This document shows positions 36,151 through 44,620 of a DNA stretch of 64,000 bases, in pieces (within the stretch, counting starts at the first letter, position 1; each line of letters opens with the position of its first letter). A program made the position numbers and the translations under genes. Under the pieces are notes generated by a model that was not told the origin of the DNA, ran no database searches, and was given only the letters and a program-made list of their open reading frames with translations. This DNA is from Burkholderia sp. NRF60-BP8 (lineage in GTDB: Bacteria > Pseudomonadota > Gammaproteobacteria > Burkholderiales > Burkholderiaceae), in NCBI RefSeq assembly GCF_001522585.2, contig NZ_CP013373.1:3100001-3164000 (forward strand), given 5' to 3'.

Positions 36151-37029
36151 TCAGGCCGGCTGCGCGGCCGACGACGGGCCGCTTTCGGCCTGCAGGCGGC
36201 TGGTGACTTCCTTGCGATAACGGTTCAGCTCCTGCGCGGTCGCGAACGTACGCTCGAACAGGATCGACAGGTTGTGCAGGATCCGCTCGACGACCTTCTT
36301 CTCCCACTCGCCGTCGAAACGGATCTGCTCGTCGAGCCAGCGCTCCAGCCATTCCGGATCCGGCAGGCGCGACTGCACCGTGTCGCGCGGGAACAGCGCC
36401 TGGTTCACGTGCAGGTTGGTCGGGTGCAGCGGCTTCTCGGTGCGGCGCGCCGACGCCATCAGCACGCCGATCTTCGCGAATGCGGCACGCGCGACGTCGC
36501 CGCAGTTGTTCAGCGCCTTCTTCATGTAGCGCAGGTACGCGCCGCCATGACGCGCCTCATCGCGCGAAATCGTTTCGTAGATCTGCTTGATGACGGGCTC
36601 GGTGTGCCAGTCGGCCGCGCACCGGTACCAGTGGTTCAGGCGGATCTCGCCGCAGAAGTGCAGCATCAGCGTCTCGAGCGGCGGCGCCGGATCGAACTGG
36701 AAGCGCACCGCGTGCAGTTCCTCTTCGGTCGGCACCATCTCCGGCTTGAAGCGGCGCAGGTATTCCATCAGCACCAGCGAATGCTTCTGCTCCTCGAAGA
36801 ACCACACGCTCATGAACGCGGAAAAGTCGCTGTCGTGCTGGTTGTCGCGCAGGAACATTTCCGTCGCGGGCAGCGCCGACCATTCGGTGATCGCGTTCAT
36901 CTTGATCGTCTTCGCCTGCTCGTCGGTGAGCAGCGAAGCGTCGAACTTGTCCCACGGAATGTCCTTCTCCATGTCCCAGCGGACGGCTTCGAGCGACCTG
37001 TAAAGTTCCGGATAAAGCATGGTGTTCAT
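36151..37029 (-). CDS. Ferritin-like di-iron protein, acyl-ACP-desaturase related
   Basis: Cytoplasmic helical-bundle protein of 292 residues. Two motifs fit a di-iron site: FFEEQKHSLVLMEYL and ISRDEARHGGAYLRYM, each with Glu/Asp followed by His two residues later, as in soluble acyl-ACP desaturases and related ferritin-like oxidases. It could desaturate a fatty acyl carrier substrate or store/oxidise iron; the sequence alone does not decide. The ATG at 37029 is followed in frame by a second at 37020. The leader is long, with a possible extended -10 (TGCTATCAT) near 37373-37381. Confidence 0.7.
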   Translation of the reverse strand: MNTMLYPELYRSLEAVRWDMEKDIPWDKFDASLLTDEQAKTIKMNAITEWSALPATEMFLRDNQHDSDFSAFMSVWFFEEQKHSLVLMEYLRRFKPEMVPTEEELHAVRFQFDPAPPLETLMLHFCGEIRLNHWYRCAADWHTEPVIKQIYETISRDEARHGGAYLRYMKKALNNCGDVARAAFAKIGVLMASARRTEKPLHPTNLHVNQALFPRDTVQSRLPDPEWLERWLDEQIRFDGEWEKKVVERILHNLSILFERTFATAQELNRYRKEVTSRLQAESGPSSAAQPA

Positions 37030-37495
37030 GATGGTCCCACCCCTGTTCTGCGCAATGCGACTTCTCTAAACGTGACTGTTGCCGCGCAAGCGCGCCACGC
37101 GCGCTTTTTGCAGCCAAGACTGTAATTTTACGCGGGAAACCGGCCCGCCGGACGCCGATTCCTCGTCCGGCAGCCAGGCGGCCGCGTTGCCGCCGTTGGG
37201 CATGCCGCCACCCGCTCCGTTCGGACGAAGCCGGCCGCGCTTGCCTGAGTGGGGGCCGGCGCTGGCCGGCTCGTTGGTGCGCCCATCCCCTGCCCCAGGC
37301 GGGTGCCCCGAAAGGTCCCCGTGCGGATGCCGGATCGGCGGGCTGCTCGATATGGTGTATACGGCGGCGGCCATGATAGCACGCGTGCATGACGGTTCCG
37401 AGACGCCCGCTCGGTCGCGTGCCGCCAACCAAGGTGCGGCGATCGGTCGCGGCCGACCGTCGCGAAAACACAACCTGACAGTACGCCTGCGCGTG
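37030..37495. other. 466-base gene-poor stretch: long leader of the di-iron gene
   Basis: On the minus strand an extended -10-like TGCTATCAT lies near 37373-37381, which would give the di-iron gene a leader of about 340 bases. A 102-codon minus frame (37066-37374) overlaps this promoter and is Gly/Pro-rich; I do not call it. Nothing else recognisable. Confidence 0.4.
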
Positions 37496-38722
37496 TCAGA
37501 CCCGCATTTCGCCGGTCGCGAGGCCGTCTTCGGGCGGCGTGCCGGCCGCCGGCGCGCTGCCGCCGTCCGCATGCGCGATCCAGTCGGCGAGCGTCTCCCA
37601 CTGCGCCCGGCCGTCGCGGTAGCCGAGCTCGATCAGCTCGCGCGTGAACGCCTCCTCGAACAGCAGGTAACTGGCGAACGACGCGCCGGCCGGCTGGCTG
37701 CCGCCGATCGCACCGAGCAGCCCGCGCATCGTCGCCGGCATCTGCTTCAGGTGCTTCGCGGCAATCAGCTCGATGCGTTCGGACGGCGCGATCGCGAGCA
37801 CGTCGACGTGCCGCCAGCCGCTGTCGACTTCGACCTGGTGCGGCAGGTGCTCGATCATCCGGTTGATGTGCTCGATCCGTTCGATGTCCGAGCCGATCGA
37901 GTCGAGGAACACGCTCGCGAGCACCTGCTGGCCGATCTGCGCGAGCGTCGGGTAGCCGCGAGCCCGGCCCGCGCCGTTCGCGGCCGGAATCTCGGGCCGC
38001 GGATCGGCCGCGCCGATGACGACGATCCGGTGCGCGCCGAAGTGGATCGCCGGCGACAGCGGCGCGATCTGCCGGATCGAGCCGTCGCCGAAGTACTCGA
38101 TCTGCCCGTCGAGCACGAGCGGCACGGCCGGAAACACGAACGGAATGGCCGACGACGCGAGCAGGTGCGACGCCGACAAGTCGACGAGCCGCGCGGTGCG
38201 TTGCGCGCGCCGCCACGCCTGGATCGGCTCGGCGGCCTGGTAGAACGTGAGGTGCCGGCCGCTCGAATAGCTGAGCGCGGTGATCGCGAGCGCGTGCAGC
38301 AGGCGCGCCTCCAGCATCTGCTCGATCCGGTGAAAGCTCAGCTCGCGCTGCAGCAGGTGCGCGAGCGGCGTGTTGTCGAGCAGCCCGCGCGGCGAGCGGC
38401 GAGCCGCCCAGCCGAACGTCATCGTCGCGAGCCAGCGCGCGCCGGCGGCTGCGATGCCGAGCCAATCGGTGCGGTAAACGTATTCGGCGCGCAGCGGCTC
38501 CCAGAATTCGAGCAGGCGCCGCACGCCATGGGAAAAATCGTCCGCGTGGCTGGCGATCGACGTCGCGTTGATCGCGCCGGCCGACGAGCCGCACACGACC
38601 GCGAACGGCAGCGTGTGCCGCCGCGGATCGGCCTCGCGCGCGATCTCGGCCAGCGCCTTGAGCACGCCGACCTGGTATGCGGCGCGCGCGCCGCCTCCCA
38701 TCAGAACGAGCGCGAGTCGCAT
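37496..38722 (-). CDS. Patatin-like phospholipase
   Basis: 408-residue hydrolase with the patatin catalytic dyad: oxyanion loop LMGGGARAAYQVGVLKAL near the N-terminus, nucleophile S47 in GSSAG, and Asp in FGDGSIRQ (about D213). No signal peptide, so it acts in the cytoplasm or at the membrane on phospholipid or acyl chains. The C-terminal part (about 300-400) is not part of the catalytic core. It lies 24 bases after phaM on the same strand, so a link with polyhydroxyalkanoate granules or their surface lipids is possible but unproven. Confidence 0.88.
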   Translation of the reverse strand: MRLALVLMGGGARAAYQVGVLKALAEIAREADPRRHTLPFAVVCGSSAGAINATSIASHADDFSHGVRRLLEFWEPLRAEYVYRTDWLGIAAAGARWLATMTFGWAARRSPRGLLDNTPLAHLLQRELSFHRIEQMLEARLLHALAITALSYSSGRHLTFYQAAEPIQAWRRAQRTARLVDLSASHLLASSAIPFVFPAVPLVLDGQIEYFGDGSIRQIAPLSPAIHFGAHRIVVIGAADPRPEIPAANGAGRARGYPTLAQIGQQVLASVFLDSIGSDIERIEHINRMIEHLPHQVEVDSGWRHVDVLAIAPSERIELIAAKHLKQMPATMRGLLGAIGGSQPAGASFASYLLFEEAFTRELIELGYRDGRAQWETLADWIAHADGGSAPAAGTPPEDGLATGEMRV

Positions 38723-38746
38723 GATCGACCTGCTACCTGCGCCGCA

Positions 38747-39508
38747 TCACGTCGAGCGCTTCGGCGGACGCGTTTCGGGCGACGACGCGGCCGCCGCGCG
38801 GGCCGCGGCCGAACCGGACGGCTTCGCACGCTTCGCGGCGGGCTTGCGCGGCGCAGCCGCGGCCGCCTTCGCGGCGGGTTCCGGCGCGGCAGCGGCCTGC
38901 GGCGACGCGGCGCCCGGCGCGGCAGGCTGCATGCCCGGCTGCGCCATCGCGAGGCTCGCGAGCTGGTTGAATTGCGTCTGCAGCAGGTTCCACCAGCCGG
39001 CCGGGTCGAACGGCTGCTGCGCGGGGTCGCCCGCCGGCGCATCCGGGGCGGACGCCGCGGCGGCCGATGCCGCAGGGTCGGCCGCGGGCGTGGCCTCGCC
39101 CGCCGACGCGGTTTTCGCGGCCTGCGCGGCGGCCACGGCCGCTTCCTCGGCCGCCGACATCGAGCTTTGCGCGAACGCGCCGAACGCGCGCAGCGTCGCG
39201 AGCGTCGCGCGCTGCACCTCGAGCGCCTGGATCGCCGACTGCAGCATCCCGAGATTGAGCTTCAGCCACTGCTCGACCGCACGCAGATCGGTGATCCGCT
39301 TGTCGAGCTCCTCGACGTTCGTGAGCGGCGCCATCATGTCGGACATGCTCGACAGCGACGGCGGCAGCCCGTGCGCGGCGCCCGGAAACGGCGCCATCCC
39401 GCCGAACGGCGACATCCGGATCATGTCCCACATCCGGTCCATCATGTCGGCGGGCTGGAACCCGGCAAAGCCGGCGAAAGGGTTGGCGCCGGAGGCATCG
39501 GTCGTCAT
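38747..39508 (-). CDS. phaM: PHB granule regulatory protein PhaM
   Basis: Multifunctional granule protein that in Ralstonia binds PHB synthase and DNA and helps partition granules. The 253-residue product has the family core VEELDKRITDLRAVEQWLKL and MLQSAIQALEVQRATLATLR, then an Ala-rich stretch and a C-terminal Lys/Ala/Pro-rich, histone-H1-like tail (PRKPAAKRAKPSGSAAARAA) suited to nucleoid binding. Length is close to Ralstonia PhaM (263). The patatin gene follows by 24 bases on the same strand. No phaC or phaP is in the window. Confidence 0.85.
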   Translation of the reverse strand: MTTDASGANPFAGFAGFQPADMMDRMWDMIRMSPFGGMAPFPGAAHGLPPSLSSMSDMMAPLTNVEELDKRITDLRAVEQWLKLNLGMLQSAIQALEVQRATLATLRAFGAFAQSSMSAAEEAAVAAAQAAKTASAGEATPAADPAASAAAASAPDAPAGDPAQQPFDPAGWWNLLQTQFNQLASLAMAQPGMQPAAPGAASPQAAAAPEPAAKAAAAAPRKPAAKRAKPSGSAAARAAAASSPETRPPKRST

Positions 39509-39589
39509 ACGGGCATCCTGGTTGACTGGAGGAGCGAGGCGGCCGCCGTGCGTCGCGCAGCCGCGCGTGGTTCGATCATAGCGCGCACG

Positions 39590-40417
39590 TCAGAACGGCG
39601 CGTCGCCGGGAAACGCGGGCGGGCGCCGCTCGCGCAGCGAACGGATGCCTTCCTGCACGTCGGGCCCCGAAAAACCCATGAATTCGAGCGCGAGCGACGT
39701 ATCGAAGGTCGGCCCGGCGGTGCGCAGCCAGTTGTTCAGCGCGTACTTGGTCCAGCGGATCGCCGACTGCGACCCGTGCGCGAGCCGCTCGGCCACTTCG
39801 TACGCCTTCGGCAGCAGGTCGGCCGGCTCGACCGCGAGCGAGACCAGCCCGATCCGCTCGGCCTCGTCGCCGCTCACGGGCTCGCACAGCATCAGGTAGT
39901 ACTTCGCCTTCGCCATCCCGCACAGCAGCGGCCACACGATCGCCGCGTGGTCGCCGGCCGCGACGCCGAGCCGCGTGTGGCCGTCGATGATGCGCGCGTC
40001 CTTCGCGGCGATCGAGATGTCGGCGAGCAGCCCGGCGACGAGCCCCGCGCCGACGGCCGGGCCATGCATCGCCGACACGATCGGCTTGCTGCAGTTGATC
40101 ACGTTGTAGACGAGGTCGCGCGCCTCGCGCCATACGCGGGCGCGCACGTCGAAATCGTTCGCCATGTCCTCGACGAGCGCGAGATCGCCGCCCGCCGAAA
40201 AGCCCTTGCCTTCGCCGCGGATCACCGCGACGCGCGTGTCGGGATCGCGATCGACGTCGCGCCAGATGTCGGCGAGCTCGCGATGCATGCGGGCGTTCGC
40301 GGTCGCGAGGCCGCTGCGGTTCGCGCCCTCGCCGCTCATCACGATGTCGAGCACGCCATGGTCGCGGCGCGTCACCTTCAGTGCTTCGTAACCGCCGTAC
40401 GCGGCAAGATCGGCCAT
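39590..40417 (-). CDS. Enoyl-CoA hydratase/isomerase family protein
   Basis: 275-residue crotonase-fold enzyme. The oxyanion regions are [18 protein letters not shown] and [21 protein letters not shown], where the Glu of many hydratases is replaced, so it may be an isomerase, hydrolase or hydratase of a special substrate. It lies about 130 bases downstream of the FAH-family gene on the same strand, and may be co-transcribed with it. Substrate unknown. Confidence 0.83.
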   Translation of the reverse strand: MADLAAYGGYEALKVTRRDHGVLDIVMSGEGANRSGLATANARMHRELADIWRDVDRDPDTRVAVIRGEGKGFSAGGDLALVEDMANDFDVRARVWREARDLVYNVINCSKPIVSAMHGPAVGAGLVAGLLADISIAAKDARIIDGHTRLGVAAGDHAAIVWPLLCGMAKAKYYLMLCEPVSGDEAERIGLVSLAVEPADLLPKAYEVAERLAHGSQSAIRWTKYALNNWLRTAGPTFDTSLALEFMGFSGPDVQEGIRSLRERRPPAFPGDAPF

Positions 40418-40549
40418 CTGCTGCTCCTTGTTCGACGTGCTCGAACGCTTGAATCGAGTGTAGCCAAGCCCGCGCGGTCAAACATCGGGCGAAACCCGGC
40501 GCGCGGGCCGAAGCCGGGTTTCGCCGCTGCGTGGCGTGCGCCGCGCGGC

Positions 40550-41542
40550 TTATGCCGCGCCGTCGGGCGGGGCGACCGACTGCTCGATCGCGCCGAAGAT
40601 CGACTTGCCGGCCGCATCGAACATCTCGATGCGCACGGTATCGCCGTAGCGCATGAATTCGGTCTGCGGCGCGCCGTGCTCGATCGTCTCGAGGCAACGC
40701 TTCTCGGCGATGCAGCAGTAGCCGCGCTTCGCGTCCTTGTTCGATACCGTGCCGGAGCCGACGATCGAGCCGGCACGCAGGTTGCGCGTCTTCGCCGCGT
40801 GCGCGATCAGCTGGCCGAAGTGGAACACCATGTCGGTGCCGGCGTCGGGCTGGCCGACCTTCTTGCCGTTCCAGTGGACGATCATCGGGCGGTGCACGCG
40901 GCCGGCGCGCCACTCGTCGCCGAGCTCGTCGGGCGTGACGGCGACCGGCGCGAACGCGGTGGCCGGCTTGCTCTGGAAGAAGCCGAAGCCCTTCGCGAGT
41001 TCGGCCGGAATCAGGTTGCGCAGCGACACGTCGTTTGCGAGCGTGACGAGCCGCACGGCCTTCAGCGCGTCGTCGGGCGACACGCTCATCGGCACGTCCC
41101 CGGTGATCACCGCGACTTCCGCCTCGAAATCGATGCCCCATTCCTCCGACGGGCACACGACGTCGTCGCGCGGCCCGAGGAAATCGTCGCTGCCGCCCTG
41201 GTACATCAGCGGATCGGTCCAGAACTCGGGCGGCATCTCGGCACCGCGCGCGCGGCGCACGAGCTCGACGTGGTTCACGTACGCGGAGCCGTCGGCCCAC
41301 TGGAACGCGCGCGGCAGCGGCGCCATGCAGTCGGCCGGATCGAATGCGAACGCGTTGCGCGCGCGGCCGTGGTTCAGCGCGTCGTACAGGTCGCGCAGTT
41401 GCGGCGCGTAGAACGCCCAGTCGTCGAGGACGCGCTGCAGCGTCGGCGCGATCGCATCGGCAATCGCCGCGGTGTGCAGGTCGCGCGACACGACGATCAG
41501 TTGGCCGTCGCGCGTGCCGTCCTTCAGCGAAGCAAGTTTCAT
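40550..41542 (-). CDS. Fumarylacetoacetate hydrolase family protein
   Basis: 330-residue enzyme with an N-terminal FAH_N-like domain and a catalytic C-terminal domain with metal ligands in WGIDFEAEVAVITGD and the following VTLANDVSLRNL, GFGFFQSKPATAFAPVAVTP, and SGTVSNKDAKRGYCCIAEKR. It cleaves C-C bonds of beta-diketo or 2-oxo acids; in this family, fumarylacetoacetase and 2-hydroxyhepta-2,4-diene-dioate isomerase are alternatives. Homogentisate genes are not adjacent. Divergent from the IclR gene across 127 bases, so IclR control is likely. Confidence 0.85.
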   Translation of the reverse strand: MKLASLKDGTRDGQLIVVSRDLHTAAIADAIAPTLQRVLDDWAFYAPQLRDLYDALNHGRARNAFAFDPADCMAPLPRAFQWADGSAYVNHVELVRRARGAEMPPEFWTDPLMYQGGSDDFLGPRDDVVCPSEEWGIDFEAEVAVITGDVPMSVSPDDALKAVRLVTLANDVSLRNLIPAELAKGFGFFQSKPATAFAPVAVTPDELGDEWRAGRVHRPMIVHWNGKKVGQPDAGTDMVFHFGQLIAHAAKTRNLRAGSIVGSGTVSNKDAKRGYCCIAEKRCLETIEHGAPQTEFMRYGDTVRIEMFDAAGKSIFGAIEQSVAPPDGAA

Positions 41543-41563
41543 AGGGGATTGGCCGTTTTAGTG

Positions 41564-41598
41564 ACGATGGAGGGAATCTATTTTACGATGGTGAATCC
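41564..41598. promoter_or_regulatory. Direct repeat ACGATGG, candidate IclR-type operator
   Basis: ACGATGG occurs at 41564-41570 and 41585-41591, 21 bases apart (two helical turns), each followed by GAATC within a few bases. It lies in the short divergent region between the FAH-family gene and the IclR gene. IclR proteins often bind paired sites; the assignment is inferred. Confidence 0.4.
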
Positions 41599-41669
41599 AT
41601 GCGGCGCGCGATGATGGCGCGCGCCGTTTTCGCCCCGTTTCCCGACGCATTTTCGCGCACCCGTTGCCC

Positions 41670-42536
41670 ATGCCCGCCAGCCCCCTTCCCGACGACGATC
41701 TCGCCGACTCCGATACCGACGACGCCGCGTCCGGCGACCACGGCGAGAAGGTCCGTTCCGGCATCCAGTCGATCGAGGTCGGCTTCCGCCTGCTCGACGT
41801 GCTGACGAGCGAGCCGCGCGCGATGATGCTGCGCGATCTCGCGCAGCGCGCGGGCATGAGTCCGGCGAAGGCGCACCGCTATCTGGTCAGCTTCTCGCGG
41901 CTCGGCGTCGTGTCGCAGGATCCGGTCTCGGGCCGCTACGAGCTGGGCGGCTTCGCGTTGCAGATGGGCCTCGCGCGGCTCGCGCGCGTCGACGGCGTGA
42001 AGCTCGCGCGGATCGCGCTGACCGAATTCCGCGATCGCCTCGACCAGACGGTCGGCATCGCGGTATGGGGCAACCAGGGGCCGACGATCGTGCACTGGAT
42101 GGAATCGAGCCATCCGGCGAAGGCGTCGCTGAAGCTCGGCGACGTGATGCCGCTGCTCGGCTCCGCGACGGGGCTGCTGTTCGCCGCGTACCTGCCGCGC
42201 AGCAAGACCGCCGCGATGCTCGAGCGCGAGCTCGCCGATACGCGCCGCTCGCCGCACCACGGCGGCCCGCGCACGCTCGACGAAGTCGAAGCGGTGCTCG
42301 CCGACGTGCGCGCGCACCAGGCCGCGCGCGTCGAAGGGATGCTGCTGCCGACGATCCACGCGTTCTGCATGCCGGTGTTCGACGCGGTCGGCGAACTCGC
42401 GCTCGCGATCGTCGCGCTCGGCCAGGAAGGCTCGTTCGACATCGCGTGGGGCGGCGAGATCGACACCGCGCTGCGCGCGTGCGCCCGGAAACTGTCTTAC
42501 GAACTCGGCTATAGTCCGGACGCACGCGACGCCTGA
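41670..42536 (+). CDS. IclR-family transcriptional regulator
   Basis: 288-residue regulator. An acidic N-terminal tail (about 1-30) precedes the winged helix-turn-helix (IQSIEVGFRLLDVL, LRDLAQRAGMSPAKAHRYLV) and the GAF-like effector domain, seen in LDQTVGIAVWGNQGPTIVHW and the C-terminal INVRIHAFCMPVFDAVGEL-like stretch. The ATG at 41670 is used rather than the TTG two codons earlier. Divergent from the FAH-family gene, so it probably controls that gene and the enoyl-CoA hydratase; effector unknown. Confidence 0.87.
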   Translation: MPASPLPDDDLADSDTDDAASGDHGEKVRSGIQSIEVGFRLLDVLTSEPRAMMLRDLAQRAGMSPAKAHRYLVSFSRLGVVSQDPVSGRYELGGFALQMGLARLARVDGVKLARIALTEFRDRLDQTVGIAVWGNQGPTIVHWMESSHPAKASLKLGDVMPLLGSATGLLFAAYLPRSKTAAMLERELADTRRSPHHGGPRTLDEVEAVLADVRAHQAARVEGMLLPTIHAFCMPVFDAVGELALAIVALGQEGSFDIAWGGEIDTALRACARKLSYELGYSPDARDA

Positions 42537-42650
42537 CGCCTCCGGTTCACGCCACGTCACGCATCGCGAACGCGCGGCGCATCCGACGGTCCGATTCCTG
42601 TGGCGCGCGCCGCGCGCCCGACGTCAAGCAAGCGCCCCGATCCCGTTCCG

Positions 42651-43904
42651 ATGCCCATACAGCCTGCCGACCTTCGCCCGAGTCACGCCCTGCCCCGCCG
42701 CTGGTTGCGCGTGGGCGTCGCGCTCGTCGCCGTGCTGGTGCTGCATGCGCTCGCCGGGTTCTGGCTGATGCGCAACCGCGAATCGTTTACGCCGCCGCCG
42801 CCCGCGGACATCCCCGTGCAGATCGAATTGCTGAAACCGCAGCCGATCGAGCGCCAGCCGGCGCCGCCGGCGCCGAAGCCGGTCGAACGCCCGGCCGCGC
42901 CCAAGGCCGCCGCGCCGCAGGCGGCCCCGCCGAAACCCGCGCCGTCGCGCGAGCCGGTCCTCACGTCGACGCAGACGGCCGAGCACGGCGAACCGCCGGC
43001 TGCCGCCGCATCCGCGGCAAGCGGTACGCCGGGCGCCTCGGGCGCATCCGCCGCATCGGCCGCCAGCGCCGGCGCCGCGACACCGGGCCCGGCGACGACC
43101 GGCGTGAAGTTCGCCGTGCCGCCGTCCGGCGACCTGCAGTACGACACGTTCTACAACGGCATGCAGAACATGATCGGCACGATCCACTGGCGCACCGACG
43201 GGCACACCTACGACCTGTCGGTATCGATGCCCGTGCCGTTCGTCGGCCCGTTCGCCTATCGCAGCGAAGGCCGCATCGACGCGTTCGGCGTCGCGCCCGA
43301 CCGTTACGTCGAGAAGCGCGGCAAGCGGCCGGAAGACATCGCGATCTTCAACCGCGAGATCCGGCAGGTCGTGTTCACGCGCACGCCGAACAACGCGCCG
43401 CTGCCCGACGGCGTGCAGGACCGCTTCAGCATGCTGATGCAGTTGTCGGGACTCGTGCGCGGCAATCCCGCCGCCTACAAACCGGGCGTCACGCAGCAAT
43501 TCTTCGTGATCGACAACAACAGCGGCGAGACCTGGCCGATCACCGTGATCGGCGACGAGCAGGTGCAGACGCAGGCCGGCATCGTCGCCGCGCGGCACTT
43601 CATGCGCCTGCCGCGCCGCGAAGGCGACACGCGCCGCATCGACATGTGGCTCGCGCCGTCGCTCGGCTGGCTGCCCGCGCGGCTCGTGCAGAGCGAGCCG
43701 AACGGTGCGCAGATCGAGCTGCTGTGGCACGGCCGCCTCGCCGCACCGGACGTGCCTGCCGAACCCGCACCGCCAGGCGGCGCAACGAACGCGCCCGCCG
43801 CCGCACCGGCCGCCGATGCATCGGCCGCGCCGCCCGCGCCACCTGCGCAAGCGGCACCGCCCGCGACGATGCAACCGCCTGCCTCATCGGCTGTCACACA
43901 GTGA
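42651..43904 (+). CDS. DUF3108 protein, periplasmic, TonB-like proline-rich
   Basis: 417-residue protein. One N-terminal membrane helix (about 17-38, LRVGVALVAVLVLHALAGFW) is followed by a long Pro/Ala-rich spacer (about 50-150) reminiscent of TonB, and then a DUF3108 beta-sheet domain (GDLQYDTFYNGMQNMIGTIH, TYDLSVSMPVPFVGPFAYRSEG, RRIDMWLAPSLGWLPARLV). The C-terminus is again Ala/Pro-rich. Probably anchored in the inner membrane and spanning the periplasm; the function is unknown. The ATG at 42651 is preferred over an upstream GTG. Confidence 0.8.
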   Translation: MPIQPADLRPSHALPRRWLRVGVALVAVLVLHALAGFWLMRNRESFTPPPPADIPVQIELLKPQPIERQPAPPAPKPVERPAAPKAAAPQAAPPKPAPSREPVLTSTQTAEHGEPPAAAASAASGTPGASGASAASAASAGAATPGPATTGVKFAVPPSGDLQYDTFYNGMQNMIGTIHWRTDGHTYDLSVSMPVPFVGPFAYRSEGRIDAFGVAPDRYVEKRGKRPEDIAIFNREIRQVVFTRTPNNAPLPDGVQDRFSMLMQLSGLVRGNPAAYKPGVTQQFFVIDNNSGETWPITVIGDEQVQTQAGIVAARHFMRLPRREGDTRRIDMWLAPSLGWLPARLVQSEPNGAQIELLWHGRLAAPDVPAEPAPPGGATNAPAAAPAADASAAPPAPPAQAAPPATMQPPASSAVTQ

Positions 43905-44033
43905 ACGCACACGAATCGGCAATTTCGACCGACTACAGATTTCCGAAAAATGGCCGATGACACTCTTTAACAACTATTTCAGTCCACCGGCTCACAATGA
44001 GAAACGTTTGATAGACATCGGCTTCTAACCGAT

Positions 44034-44148
44034 ACACCCCACGCAAACGGGAGAACGGGGTGTGCAGCGCAAGCCCCTTGAAACCGGCAAGGCTCGCCCC
44101 ACCTAGGGGACAACAAGGCCAGATGCCACTGCGAAGAGGAGTGCCGCC
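44034..44148 (+). promoter_or_regulatory. Structured-looking 5' leader of the DUF3567 gene
   Basis: Four successive short stems are visible: ACACCCC/GGGGTGT (44034-44040 with 44057-44063), CCTTG/CAAGG (44076-44080 with 44088-44092), CCCC/GGGG (44097-44100 with 44106-44109), and CACT/AGTG (44127-44130 with 44140-44143) that loops out the AGAGGAG ribosome site. This could be a cis-regulatory RNA. It resembles no riboswitch class that I can match. Confidence 0.35.
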
Positions 44149-44406
44149 ATGCAAATGATCTACAACAGCCCCAACTACTGCGTCGTCGAATTTGCGCCGC
44201 AGGCCGGCCATCACCTGATGAATGCCGGCGGATACGAAATCGTCGACAAGAACGCGCAGCGCGAAATCTTCATCGACGGCGAACTTGCCGAGCGATTCCG
44301 CGCGCACGTGAAGCAGCTGATCGAGGACGAACCGTCGCTCGACGAAGTCGACGAATTCCTCGGACAATTCGACAGCCTGATGATGATGCCCGTCGTGCTG
44401 CACTGA
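44149..44406 (+). CDS. DUF3567 protein
   Basis: 85-residue cytoplasmic protein, MQMIYNSPNYCVVEF at the start, then HHLMNAGGYEIVDKNAQREI and acidic EDEPSLDEVDEFLGQFDSL. DUF3567 is confined to Betaproteobacteria, as far as I recall, and has no known function. AGAGGAG lies seven bases before the ATG, within a possible hairpin loop. A terminator closes it, so it is transcribed apart from metH. Confidence 0.82.
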   Translation: MQMIYNSPNYCVVEFAPQAGHHLMNAGGYEIVDKNAQREIFIDGELAERFRAHVKQLIEDEPSLDEVDEFLGQFDSLMMMPVVLH

Positions 44407-44480
44407 CGACTCGCGGCCCGGCGCGTCGCGCGGCCGGGCCATTCGCCGCGCCCCGCGCGGCGCCGCGTGCACTCCGATCC

Positions 44481-44516
44481 TGCCCCCGTCCGGTTCGCCG
44501 GCGGGGGCTTTCATTT
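44481..44516 (+). terminator. Rho-independent terminator of the DUF3567 gene
   Basis: Long GC stem from GCCCCCG at 44482 to the matching GGGGGC ending at 44508 around a TTCG loop, followed by TTTCATTT on the plus strand. Confidence 0.85.
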
Positions 44517-44540
44517 GACGGGCCGTCTTGACGGGCCGTC
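44515..44540 (+). repeat. Perfect 13-bp tandem duplication upstream of metH
   Basis: TTGACGGGCCGTC occurs twice in immediate succession (44515-44527 and 44528-44540). Each copy contains a -35-like TTGACG. The metH -10 candidate TACAAT (44583-44588) is too far from either for a standard promoter, so a regulator site or simple slippage is possible. Confidence 0.6.
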
Positions 44541-44582
44541 CGGCCGGCGCGGCGAGCGACGGCGACCGCTTGACGCACCGGC

Positions 44583-44588
44583 TACAAT
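44583..44588 (+). promoter_or_regulatory. Candidate -10 box of metH
   Basis: TACAAT about 33 bases before the ATG of the first metH gene. The -35 position is a weak CGGCGA-like sequence; TTGACG lies only seven bases upstream. Confidence 0.35.
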
Positions 44589-44620
44589 GACGGTTTTCCG
44601 TCTTCGCCGGTCTTTCGCCC

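Noticed and set aside
37066..37374. Possible 102-codon minus gene upstream of the di-iron protein
   Set aside because: Its start codon sits inside a likely -10 element, it has no family match and is Gly/Pro-rich. It cannot be excluded, but it is not supported.
37079..41614. Very long open frame (1511 codons) on the plus strand
   Set aside because: It lies opposite well-supported minus-strand genes (patatin, PhaM, enoyl-CoA hydratase, FAH-family) and has a low-complexity Arg/Ala/His composition typical of antisense frames in high-GC DNA.
44034..44148. S-adenosylhomocysteine or cobalamin riboswitch before metH
   Set aside because: I compared the leader with the SAH consensus (GAGGAGCGCTGC and GCTCAACGGCGCTC) and the cobalamin box. 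Only short fragments match, and the leader is upstream of the DUF3567 gene, separated from metH by a terminator.
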